A stretch of DNA of 64,000 nt, from NCBI GenBank assembly GCA_947502505.1, contig CANNAE010000001.1:124001-188000 (forward strand), in the 5' to 3' direction. The translations under genes and the position numbers were made by a program. The notes under the pieces are model-generated. The model saw only the letters and a list, made by a program, of their open reading frames with translations, searched no databases and was not told the DNA's origin. Position 1 is the first letter of the stretch. The number at the start of each line of letters is the position of its first letter. Below are positions 34,030-40,931 of the stretch, piece after piece. The stretch is from an uncultured Planococcus sp. GTDB lineage: Bacteria; Bacillota; Bacilli; Bacillales_A; Planococcaceae.

Positions 34030-35865
34030 ATGAAGACGTTTTGTACAAATTGCGGGCATGAAAATGACCAAGCCAACCAAGTATGTGTGGAGTGCGGAAA
34101 GCCGCTTTCTAAAGACAAGCTGAAAGCGAACCCTCCTGCGCCGAAAAAAGATAAAAAACCTCTAAGTTTAAAAACGAAAATACTGGGTGCAGTGGGGATC
34201 TTGCTCATCGCATCTTTAGTGGGAGTCTATTCGTGGGGGACAAAGACGGCGTCGGCGGAGACAGCGGTGTCCAAATTCTTCGAAGCATTGCAAAATGAAG
34301 ATGCAGAAGGTTTGGCCAAACAGGTCCAGTTATCAAATGGCAAGAAGATGACAACTAAAGAGGCAGAAGCGTTTATCGCAGAGTATGGCGATATCACGCC
34401 TTATGAGCTGGAAGATGTCGCGAACGTTGAGAAAAACGGAAAAGTGATGGGGGTTTTCAATGCCCATCGAGTTGTCATTCCGGTTCAGAAAGTGTCCTTC
34501 TATTTTGCTGACGAAGGGCTAACACTGAGCTTGAATGGTGAACTGGTAGAAGAGAGTAAGACTAAAGATAATGAATATATATTTAGTGGGATTACCCCTG
34601 GTAGCCATAAAGCTGAGTTCATCTACAAAGGCGAGTTTGCCGAGTTCACTTATCCATTTGATTTATATGTAGGATTGAGCCGCGCCTCATCAGAACCTGA
34701 GGAAATTTACGAAGAGTTGCCGCTCACTTCAGTGGTGTTTGCCTTGGATACTTTTGTGGTCGATACACCAGAAGCGAATAAAGTGATTATTGGAGAGACA
34801 GAAATCCCAGTGAATGAAATGGGCGAAACTGATGAAGTCGGTCCGCTTTTATTTGACGGCAGCGTGACGGCGCAGGCTCAGGTAGATTTTCCATGGGGCA
34901 CACAACTATCCGAATCGGTAGAAATTACTTCTGGATATGAGACCTTGGAGTTCACTGGACTGGACGAAAAACACCAGCCAGCTTTGATCGAGCAGGTAAA
35001 AGTTTTCGCTGAAGAATATGTGGAAGCCTTTGCTAAGCGCGATGAAGCCGTATTTACAAGCGTAGGAAAAGACCAGCTCGCTGTATTTAAGGATGATTTT
35101 AAGTGGATGAAGGAGTACGAAAATCACTTTATGGGATCGCTGACTGAAGTCGGCATCGATGAAGATTCGATTGCGATTTTAGATGACGGTAAAACTGTAG
35201 AGCTCGGTGCAGAATTCCTGATTGACGGTGACGAATATTACGTGTCGGATACCCCTGAAGCGGAAGAAATCACAAAAGATGTGGCCATGAATTTTGTTTA
35301 CGACGAAGAAAATGAAAAATGGATGGTCAGCTCGTACAACGACGATATTTGGATGTACGACGTAGCGCCGACTAAAACATTGGAAGGCAGCAAGAAGATG
35401 CATAAATCCAGTGGGACTTCAAAAACAGCAGTTGAAGAAGAAAGTGAAGAAGAAACCGACACCGACACCGAAACCGCTGATGACACTTCCGGAAATACAG
35501 CAATAGCAGATGAAGTCATTGATTCCTTCATGAACGATTACAATGATGCTAGTGTATCGGCTATTAATAATGGGGATTACTCCTTAGTGTCGCAGTTCAT
35601 TGTTGATAATAGTCCAAGAGCTTCAGAACAGTCCAAATTCATCGATTCTCTATACGAGAAGGGCATTACAGAAGAGCATTTGGATACTAATGTTGAAAGT
35701 ATCGAATCACTGGGCGGAAAAGATTATAAAGTAACCACTATCGAAACATTTATCGTCCATGGAACAGAGAAAAGCAGTGAAAAAACCTATCGAACAGTCA
35801 CGAAAATTTATAAGGAACATGGGGAACTCTATGTTTATGAACTGATATCGACAAAAGAAATATAG
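34030..35865 (+). CDS. TcaA/YvbJ-like zinc-ribbon membrane-anchored protein
   Basis: A 611-residue protein: zinc ribbon (Cys5, Cys8, Cys19, Cys22), Lys/Pro-rich linker, one membrane segment near 50-68 (ILGAVGILLIASLVGVYSW), a long outer region with repeated TcaA-type domains (about 75-450), an acidic Thr/Glu/Asp linker near 470-488 and a C-terminal NTF2-like domain (about 492-611). This is the architecture of B. subtilis YvbJ and S. aureus TcaA; TcaA affects glycopeptide tolerance and the cell surface, but that role here is inference. Middle gene of module copy 1. Residues 1-460 are closely similar to the first part of the gene at 40932. Confidence 0.8.
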   Translation: MKTFCTNCGHENDQANQVCVECGKPLSKDKLKANPPAPKKDKKPLSLKTKILGAVGILLIASLVGVYSWGTKTASAETAVSKFFEALQNEDAEGLAKQVQLSNGKKMTTKEAEAFIAEYGDITPYELEDVANVEKNGKVMGVFNAHRVVIPVQKVSFYFADEGLTLSLNGELVEESKTKDNEYIFSGITPGSHKAEFIYKGEFAEFTYPFDLYVGLSRASSEPEEIYEELPLTSVVFALDTFVVDTPEANKVIIGETEIPVNEMGETDEVGPLLFDGSVTAQAQVDFPWGTQLSESVEITSGYETLEFTGLDEKHQPALIEQVKVFAEEYVEAFAKRDEAVFTSVGKDQLAVFKDDFKWMKEYENHFMGSLTEVGIDEDSIAILDDGKTVELGAEFLIDGDEYYVSDTPEAEEITKDVAMNFVYDEENEKWMVSSYNDDIWMYDVAPTKTLEGSKKMHKSSGTSKTAVEEESEEETDTDTETADDTSGNTAIADEVIDSFMNDYNDASVSAINNGDYSLVSQFIVDNSPRASEQSKFIDSLYEKGITEEHLDTNVESIESLGGKDYKVTTIETFIVHGTEKSSEKTYRTVTKIYKEHGELYVYELISTKEI

Positions 35866-35875
35866 GAGGGAAAAG

Positions 35876-37366
35876 ATGAATCGTTTTTGTAGTGAATGTG
35901 GCCACAAACTAGAAGCGGATCAGGTTTTTTGTCCGGAATGTGGGACTCAGCAAAAAACAGAAAAGCTTGAACAGCAGCAGGCACCGGTCCAACCTCAAGC
36001 ACCAGTTCAACCGCAAGCACCTATCCAGGATCAAGCTCCAAAGCCACCACGAAAGCCAATGACATTAAAGAAAAAAGTGGGCTTGTCGCTTGTCGTCTTG
36101 CTTGCGGCAGGCGGAGTCGCTGGACACCAAATCATCAAAGCGAATACAGAACCTCAACAAAAAGTGGATGCATTTCTCCAGGGCTTATACGAAGGGGATA
36201 TGGACAGCGCAATGGGAGAAATCAATGTGCCCAAAGATACAGTCTCAGATCTCACTGCTTTTCAAGAGTATTTAGTGGAACAGGATTTAACAGAGTTTAA
36301 ATCCCGTTTTTATGAAGCTGGCAGTGGAGTTGTAGAAGATGGCATTACAAGAGTTGTGCTTCATGAAAATGGTACGGAACTGTTTAAGGTGAAGGAAAAC
36401 AAATTCATCGGCATGTATCCAGGGATTGAGATCGAAGCGATCCCGATGGACGTGGAGCTTGCTTCAGACGTGGAAGGCATGGAATTCACGTTAGGGGATG
36501 AGTCTGTTGCTACCGTAGATGGAGACCTGCCACTTGGGAAATACTTGCCTGGCGTCTATGACTGTTCCTTGTCGATGAAAAATGGCGAAGTTGAAAAACT
36601 GGTGGAGTCCGAGTGTGGAATTACAGAAGGCGATGAAGTCCTGCTGGATTTCAATCTCAAAGACATGGGCGTAGAAATCTGGTCGAATGACGAAGAGGCC
36701 ATTGTTTACATTAACGAGAAATCGACTGGAAAAACGGTAAAAGATTTGCCTTTTGTTGGTCCTCTCGCTGAAGATGAAACCATTAAGCTATTTGCTGAAA
36801 GAAAGAATGGCAAAGGTGATGTGGAACAGTCGGAAGTCATAGAAGCTGGAATCGGCAGCTTTATTCAATTACCAATCTATGCAGCTGTGGCCGAGGCTGA
36901 AGAAAAGGAACAGTCGGAAGAAAAGGAAGATGAGGAAGAAAGTGAAGAGGCGGAGGAAGCGGAAGTAGAAGAGGAAGAAGAGACTGCAAAAGAGGTGACT
37001 GCTGAGCAGTTGCAAACCTTCATCGCAGATTTCCGCTCCGCTTATGAAATTTCACTGAACGCAAAAGACTTCTCTGTTGTCGATAGCTACCTGAAAGAAG
37101 GCAGCACCGCCCGCAAAGAACTGGTCGACTTCATCGGAAATATCGGGAACGATTATTATTTGTATGAATTCTGGGTCGACGAAGCGGTCGGTGTGGAAAT
37201 TCAAGGGGACAAAGCATTCGTCACGACTTATGAAGAATTTGATTTCACTAATCACTTAAGCGAAGTGACGAATTACAAACGAAGCAAAAAGTATGAGGTT
37301 CAAGGGTTGGATAGTGGGGATCTGAAAATCTCGAGAATTGATATTATTGATACTGTACGGAACTGA
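35876..37366 (+). CDS. second TcaA-like zinc-ribbon membrane-anchored protein
   Basis: A 496-residue protein with zinc ribbon (Cys5, Cys8, Cys19, Cys22), a Gln/Pro/Ala repeat linker near 38-60 (repeats of APVQPQ), one membrane segment near 66-85, a TcaA-type outer domain, a very acidic linker at about 341-370 and a C-terminal NTF2-like domain (about 374-496). It starts 10 bp after the previous gene with GGAGGG at 5 bp. Its C-terminal 123 residues are about two-thirds identical by eye to the C-terminus of the gene at 40932, while the rest is not, which points to a gene fusion in the second module. A repeat unit and terminator follow. Confidence 0.78.
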   Translation: MNRFCSECGHKLEADQVFCPECGTQQKTEKLEQQQAPVQPQAPVQPQAPIQDQAPKPPRKPMTLKKKVGLSLVVLLAAGGVAGHQIIKANTEPQQKVDAFLQGLYEGDMDSAMGEINVPKDTVSDLTAFQEYLVEQDLTEFKSRFYEAGSGVVEDGITRVVLHENGTELFKVKENKFIGMYPGIEIEAIPMDVELASDVEGMEFTLGDESVATVDGDLPLGKYLPGVYDCSLSMKNGEVEKLVESECGITEGDEVLLDFNLKDMGVEIWSNDEEAIVYINEKSTGKTVKDLPFVGPLAEDETIKLFAERKNGKGDVEQSEVIEAGIGSFIQLPIYAAVAEAEEKEQSEEKEDEEESEEAEEAEVEEEEETAKEVTAEQLQTFIADFRSAYEISLNAKDFSVVDSYLKEGSTARKELVDFIGNIGNDYYLYEFWVDEAVGVEIQGDKAFVTTYEEFDFTNHLSEVTNYKRSKKYEVQGLDSGDLKISRIDIIDTVRN

Positions 37367-37381
37367 GTGAGTAGGTGGTGT

Positions 37382-37477
37382 GTCCCTGTGCACGGAACGA
37401 TTCTGACAATAGAAACGTTGTAGGGTGGGGGTTTTTGAAGGCGGAAGACCGTTTCTGCCCCTGTGCACCACACAATT
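37382..37477 (+). repeat. dispersed repeat pair, 75-bp spacing
   Basis: First copy GTCCCTGTGCACGGAACGAT at 37382, second GCCCCTGTGCACCACACAAT at 37457. The interior contains the hairpin TTCT-GACAAT-AGAA bounded by AACG/CGTT. The same 75-bp class is found after module copy 2 at 42820. Confidence 0.9.
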
Positions 37478-37486
37478 CGAGTAAAA

Positions 37487-37522
37487 AAGCCAGCAATCGG
37501 GTGAACCGATTGCTGGCTTTTA
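37487..37522. terminator. terminator after module copy 1
   Basis: AAAGCCAGCAATCGG and CCGATTGCTGGCTTT form a 14- to 15-bp stem directly after the repeat unit, with A- and T-runs on both sides; it lies between convergent genes. Confidence 0.9.
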
Positions 37523-37583
37523 TTCATTTAATAATAAAAGCACACCGTGGTGTATAAATCCCTATGTATCAAAAGTTCATTTC

Positions 37584-37862
37584 CTAGTGGGGGTGTTGTG
37601 ACCGGATGTTTTCTAAATGAATTTCTTTGGAGATTCTCATTAGTGGACGAATTAACAATTCGATACTTCCGATAAGGAAAAACCAAGTGGCGATGGTTTC
37701 TGTTTCCTTCCAGAAGAATAGAATACTGCCAATGATGAACCAAACTGCAATCAATACATCGTTTACGTTGTAGTAAAACTTATAGCGATTGCGGATAATG
37801 AGTTCGTGATGTTTTGAACTGAATTCGATTTCCGAGGACTTATTTCTGTTCATTTTTTGCAT
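37584..37862 (-). CDS. yrhK: YrhK-like membrane protein, module copy 1
   Basis: A 92-residue protein with the YrhK pattern: HHELIIRNRYKFYYNVNDVLIA, then hydrophobic AVWFIIGSILFFW and TWFFLIGSIELLIRPLMR, giving two membrane segments. The ATG at 37862 is chosen because AGGAGGTG lies 7 bases upstream; a longer frame runs back into repeat DNA. Function of YrhK is not known. It is convergent with the TcaA-like operon. A paralogue at 43024 holds the same position in module copy 2, and the core of about 70 residues is almost identical. Confidence 0.85.
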   Translation of the reverse strand: MQKMNRNKSSEIEFSSKHHELIIRNRYKFYYNVNDVLIAVWFIIGSILFFWKETETIATWFFLIGSIELLIRPLMRISKEIHLENIRSQHPH

Positions 37863-38430
37863 GGGTGTGCACCTCCTGTATTTTGCAATACAAGAATACA
37901 GAGAGTTGCAAAGAGAAAGTACATAGTATTGCAATGAATAATACAGACTCAAAGTTGATTTGACATGGAGCCTCTGCGGACAGGAGGCACGAGCCGAGAA
38001 GCCAGTTACCTAAAGGATCTGGCTCGTCCCAAGCAGGTTATCATGCCCGCCTCTCCATATAAAATCTTGGCTAGATTAGTATGTATTTTTGGTTGCAACT
38101 CTCTGCACTATTTTGTTGCATTACTATGTACTGTTATTTTGCATTACACATCTCCTATAGCTGCAAGGTCCATTTTGTACATTCACTTGTGGTTTGTGTT
38201 AATCCTTTCTGTTATTTACCCGCAAGCAACAGCAATTAAAAGTACCTTGTTTCTCCATTGTTCATTCTATTGGGGCATACTCTCAACAGTACCGAGTAAA
38301 AAATTCACCTTTTAATTTTCATTTTTGAACATTCAACATAAATAAGTCAACAATGATTAGAATATTCAGAACTTTAATTGGTATAATCAAATAAAGTTCT
38401 TTTACTTCAAATTGGGGAAGGGGAGATTTT
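37863..38430. other. intergenic region with iteron-like array and GC-rich structured core
   Basis: The 568-bp gap upstream of the SpoIISA-like gene holds two sets of TTGCAA/TTGCAT hexamers at exact 23-bp steps flanking a GC-rich core (see 37883-38144). A weak promoter for the toxin gene may use TATAAT at 38382-38387. An open frame from 37965 to 38315 has no ribosome binding site and unusual composition and is not called. Confidence 0.55.
37883..38144. repeat. 23-bp-period TTGCAA/T iteron-like array flanking a hairpin core
   Basis: TTGCAA at 37883, 37906 and 37929 and TTGCAA/TTGCAT at 38093, 38116 and 38139 all step by exactly 23 bp. Intervals are related between the arms in inverted sense: CTCTCTG and TACTATGTAC occur after the hexamer on the right and, reverse-complemented, on the left. 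Between them lies a GC-rich core at about 37966-38060 that can fold: ACGAGCC (37989) with GGCTCGT (38021), and GGAGGC (37983) with GCCTC (38049). The arrangement resembles protein-binding iterons around a recombination or replication site, or an RNA with long-range pairing; identity unknown. Confidence 0.6.
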
Positions 38431-39327
38431 ATGGAAGCATCTCAACTTGTAATTGGTGTTTTTGTTTTTTTGCTTATATCGCTGTTTCTTTCCATCGTTG
38501 GCTACGGTGTTGATCGAACATTTTATTTGACACATCGTATTATCATTCGAAAAACGTATTACTGGTTGGTTCTTCTTATTACCTTAATTCTCTTTGGAAG
38601 TGGAAACTTTCCGTTCAATAGCGTATCTCAGTTTACTGCATTTGCTTTTGCACTGGTACTTATTGATTTATTTGTTTTTCAGACACCTGATATTAAAAGT
38701 TTTATGAACAATGAGCTCAAACAAGAAGAGTTAGAGGAAGATGTAGTTCAAAAATCACAAACGGTTGAGAATTTGACGAGCAAATTATTCGCTGTAAACC
38801 AATCTATGAATCAACTGTATAGCGATTGGGAATTAGATGATTTCGATTACAGTTTTGAGAAGTACAGAAAAAATTTTGAAAAGTATCTTGATACATTTTG
38901 CGTGAAGTTCGGCATGCATTTGTATTTGTACGAAATCGAGAAAACTGAACATGAGGATGAATTTCGAGAAAATATTAAGTTCGCTTACAGGGAAATGGTG
39001 ACAAATATGAAATTTTCGGTTCGGGATATTGGCATGAGGGAAGCGAAAGCGGTTCAAACACTTGAAGAAGGGGTGAATATTGAAGTAATAGAGAAAAACG
39101 GTATGCATGTCTTGCTCCCATACTACAGTCACTTCAATTTATTGGTGGTCGTATCGACTCGCCCGAAGCTACAGCAAGAAACAGGGGAAGGGCAGTTAGA
39201 GAAGTTAACCGCATCAAAAGAAATAGCGATCAATGGTGCGGATGCTTCTATCTTATTAATGCTGATGAATGCTTTTGATCTGTGGTTGTTAAGCAAGCCG
39301 CCGCAAAACAAAGTAAGCGATTCGTGA
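38431..39327 (+). CDS. spoIISA: SpoIISA-like membrane toxin
   Basis: A 298-residue protein with three N-terminal membrane segments (about 5-26, 42-60, 67-86) followed by a 210-residue cytoplasmic domain with EYVD-like helices and a C-terminal GAF-like core (HVLLPYYSHFNLLVVVSTR near 230; DASILLMLMNAFDLWLL near 270). This is the topology and ending of B. subtilis SpoIISA (248 residues), whose membrane part kills the cell unless SpoIISB binds the cytoplasmic domain. Residue-level similarity is modest, so the call rests on architecture plus a small basic gene right downstream. It lies between two copies of the zinc-ribbon module. Confidence 0.72.
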   Translation: MEASQLVIGVFVFLLISLFLSIVGYGVDRTFYLTHRIIIRKTYYWLVLLITLILFGSGNFPFNSVSQFTAFAFALVLIDLFVFQTPDIKSFMNNELKQEELEEDVVQKSQTVENLTSKLFAVNQSMNQLYSDWELDDFDYSFEKYRKNFEKYLDTFCVKFGMHLYLYEIEKTEHEDEFRENIKFAYREMVTNMKFSVRDIGMREAKAVQTLEEGVNIEVIEKNGMHVLLPYYSHFNLLVVVSTRPKLQQETGEGQLEKLTASKEIAINGADASILLMLMNAFDLWLLSKPPQNKVSDS

Positions 39328-39390
39328 AAATCAAATTTACCGACTAGCGTGTTATAATAGAATAAAGCGATGGGAAGGAGCGTGGAGAAA

Positions 39391-39735
39391 ATGAGCGAAA
39401 AAGGAATGCAAAAAAAGGGCGGAAGATTTCGTAGAGTGGCTGGAAAAGACGGAGAGTTGAGAGTCATCAAAATACAAACAACCGAGTCCGGAGACCGTTC
39501 GGCAATAATTTATAAAAAAGTGGCCATGAAGTCTTTTAAAGGTAAAACGACCAGATTGACTAGCGACTTGTCTTCCGGTCATAATGCATCACCAGTACCT
39601 TCAAACTCCGGGGATAAAAAGAAGCCTACTGAGCTTCCTACAAATCCAAACCGCAGACCTACCCGAATCAATGCCGACCGTTCCCTGTCGAGAATGAAAG
39701 CCAGAGACCGTGAACTTGTTGGACGAGAGTATTAA
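39391..39735 (+). CDS. SpoIISB-like antitoxin (putative)
   Basis: A 114-residue basic, low-complexity protein, predicted mostly disordered, rich in Lys, Arg, Ser and Thr. The C-terminus (RRPTRINADRSLSRMKARDREL) has the spacing of the SpoIISB tail (T-x-RI ... ER/DREL). SpoIISB of B. subtilis is also small (56 residues), basic and disordered until it binds SpoIISA. The ATG at 39391 is preferred: GGAAGGAG and GGAG lie upstream of it while the ATG at 39370 precedes them. It begins 63 bp after the toxin gene. Position is the main support. Confidence 0.55.
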   Translation: MSEKGMQKKGGRFRRVAGKDGELRVIKIQTTESGDRSAIIYKKVAMKSFKGKTTRLTSDLSSGHNASPVPSNSGDKKKPTELPTNPNRRPTRINADRSLSRMKARDRELVGREY

Positions 39736-39756
39736 AAGGCAGTCAGATATACTTTA

Positions 39757-39776
39757 TTCTTGTGCACGACACAATT
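39757..39776 (+). repeat. single degenerate copy of the dispersed repeat
   Basis: TTCTTGTGCACGACACAATT, with the GTCCC start lost. It is the only unpaired copy seen and is followed at once by a terminator. Confidence 0.7.
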
Positions 39777-39780
39777 TAAG

Positions 39781-39822
39781 AGCAAGCCATCAGAGTTTCA
39801 CGCTCTGAAGGCTTGCTTTTCT
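39781..39822 (+). terminator. terminator of the toxin-antitoxin unit
   Basis: AGCAAGCC pairs with GGCTTGCT and an inner CAGAG with CTCTG, followed by TTTTCTT. Confidence 0.82.
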
Positions 39823-39942
39823 TATGGGCGAAATACTTAAATAACAGGCTTGTATAAGGTTGGTGCTTAAAAGTATGAGTACATAGGTTTATACGAGTGA
39901 TTATAAATAACTGATAAAATATTATTTTTTTATGATTTTCTC

Positions 39943-39970
39943 TTTACTTATAGGAAAATTCTATTATAAT
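39943..39970 (+). promoter_or_regulatory. promoter of zinc-ribbon module copy 2
   Basis: TTTACT (39943-39948), 16 bp, TATAAT (39965-39970), matching the copy 1 promoter in both boxes and spacing. The rest of the 334-bp gap before 40070 is AT-rich with only the repeat and terminator noted separately. Confidence 0.65.
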
Positions 39971-40069
39971 GATGGAAAAGGTAATTTTTTGTTAAAAATT
40001 TGCTTATTCTGGATTCCCCCTAATAATATTTGGTTATGATGGACTAATACTAAATAGGAGGGAATAGAC

Positions 40070-40903
40070 ATGGTATGTCCGAATTGCCAACATGAACAAG
40101 CTGCCGGGAAGTTTTGCGGGAAATGTGGAGCGGATCTTTTGGTGAGTCCTGGAGGAGAGAGTGGAAACGTAGCCGCGCCGACGGAAGCTGCTGCTGGCTA
40201 TAGTGAAGCGCGTGCAGCACATTCGCCACTGGCTGACAATCAGCATGTGGAGAAAGTGAAAGTGCAGTCCAAGCAATATTGGAACTACAGCCTGCAGTAC
40301 TTAAAGAAACCGGGAACGATTGTTGACCAGCCTGCCGGACAATTTGTCAATGCGCTCATTACAATGAGCATTTTTGTGATTTTCTTTTCCTTGGCTGTTT
40401 ACCGAAACTTGAGCATGGTGCTGAGCCCAGTGGGAGAGCTCGGAAGTGCTTTTGGCAGCACGCAAAGCCTGACGCCGTCTATATTTTCGGTGCTGTTCAA
40501 TACGGCACTCATCCTGGGGATCGTGTTTGCTTTGGCAGCTGCCTGTATTTACGTGGTGAACAAATTTGCCGGGCCGAATGAATCGTTCAAAAGCATTGTC
40601 ACGAGCTTTGGTACTTTGTTGTTGCCGTCTACGGCGCTTGTGTTGGTGGCGTATGTTTTGCTGCTGATCAGTTCGATGACGTTTGGGAATTTCCTGCTGT
40701 TTGCCAGTTTTGGATTGGCTATTTCCATTATGCCGCTGTACTTGATCACGGCGTTGGTGAGAAAGGCGGCAAAGCCATTCGATTCGTTCTATGCCTATCT
40801 TTCTTACATTGTTTTATTCTCCATTGGTTCGATCATCGTCATGACAATATTTTTCGATTCGACAATCGGGCGGTATATTGATGGATTTGACAGTCTACTT
40901 TAA
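40070..40903 (+). CDS. zinc-ribbon multi-pass membrane protein, module copy 2
   Basis: A 277-residue paralogue of the gene at 33168, with zinc ribbon (Cys3, Cys6, Cys16, Cys19) and about five membrane segments. Near-identical blocks include VEKVKVQSKQYWNY, the NKFAGP/SKFAGP region followed by ESFKSIVTSFGTL, and FDSFYAYLSYIVLF. The linker after the zinc ribbon is the most diverged part. Codon use is more GC-rich here than in copy 1. AGGAGGG precedes the ATG. Role unknown; presumably works with the fused TcaA-like protein encoded 28 bp downstream. Confidence 0.75.
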   Translation: MVCPNCQHEQAAGKFCGKCGADLLVSPGGESGNVAAPTEAAAGYSEARAAHSPLADNQHVEKVKVQSKQYWNYSLQYLKKPGTIVDQPAGQFVNALITMSIFVIFFSLAVYRNLSMVLSPVGELGSAFGSTQSLTPSIFSVLFNTALILGIVFALAAACIYVVNKFAGPNESFKSIVTSFGTLLLPSTALVLVAYVLLLISSMTFGNFLLFASFGLAISIMPLYLITALVRKAAKPFDSFYAYLSYIVLFSIGSIIVMTIFFDSTIGRYIDGFDSLL

Positions 40904-40931
40904 GTTGAAACTTTGAAAGTAGGGTGAAAAC

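Noticed and set aside
37965..38315. A 116-codon open frame upstream of the toxin gene
   Set aside because: No ribosome binding site, it runs through the hairpin core and iteron array, and composition is unlike a bacterial protein.
38431..39327. SpoIISA-like gene considered as a plain sensor or unknown membrane protein
   Set aside because: Three N-terminal helices, the cytoplasmic domain ending and the small basic downstream gene together fit SpoIISAB better, though not certainly.
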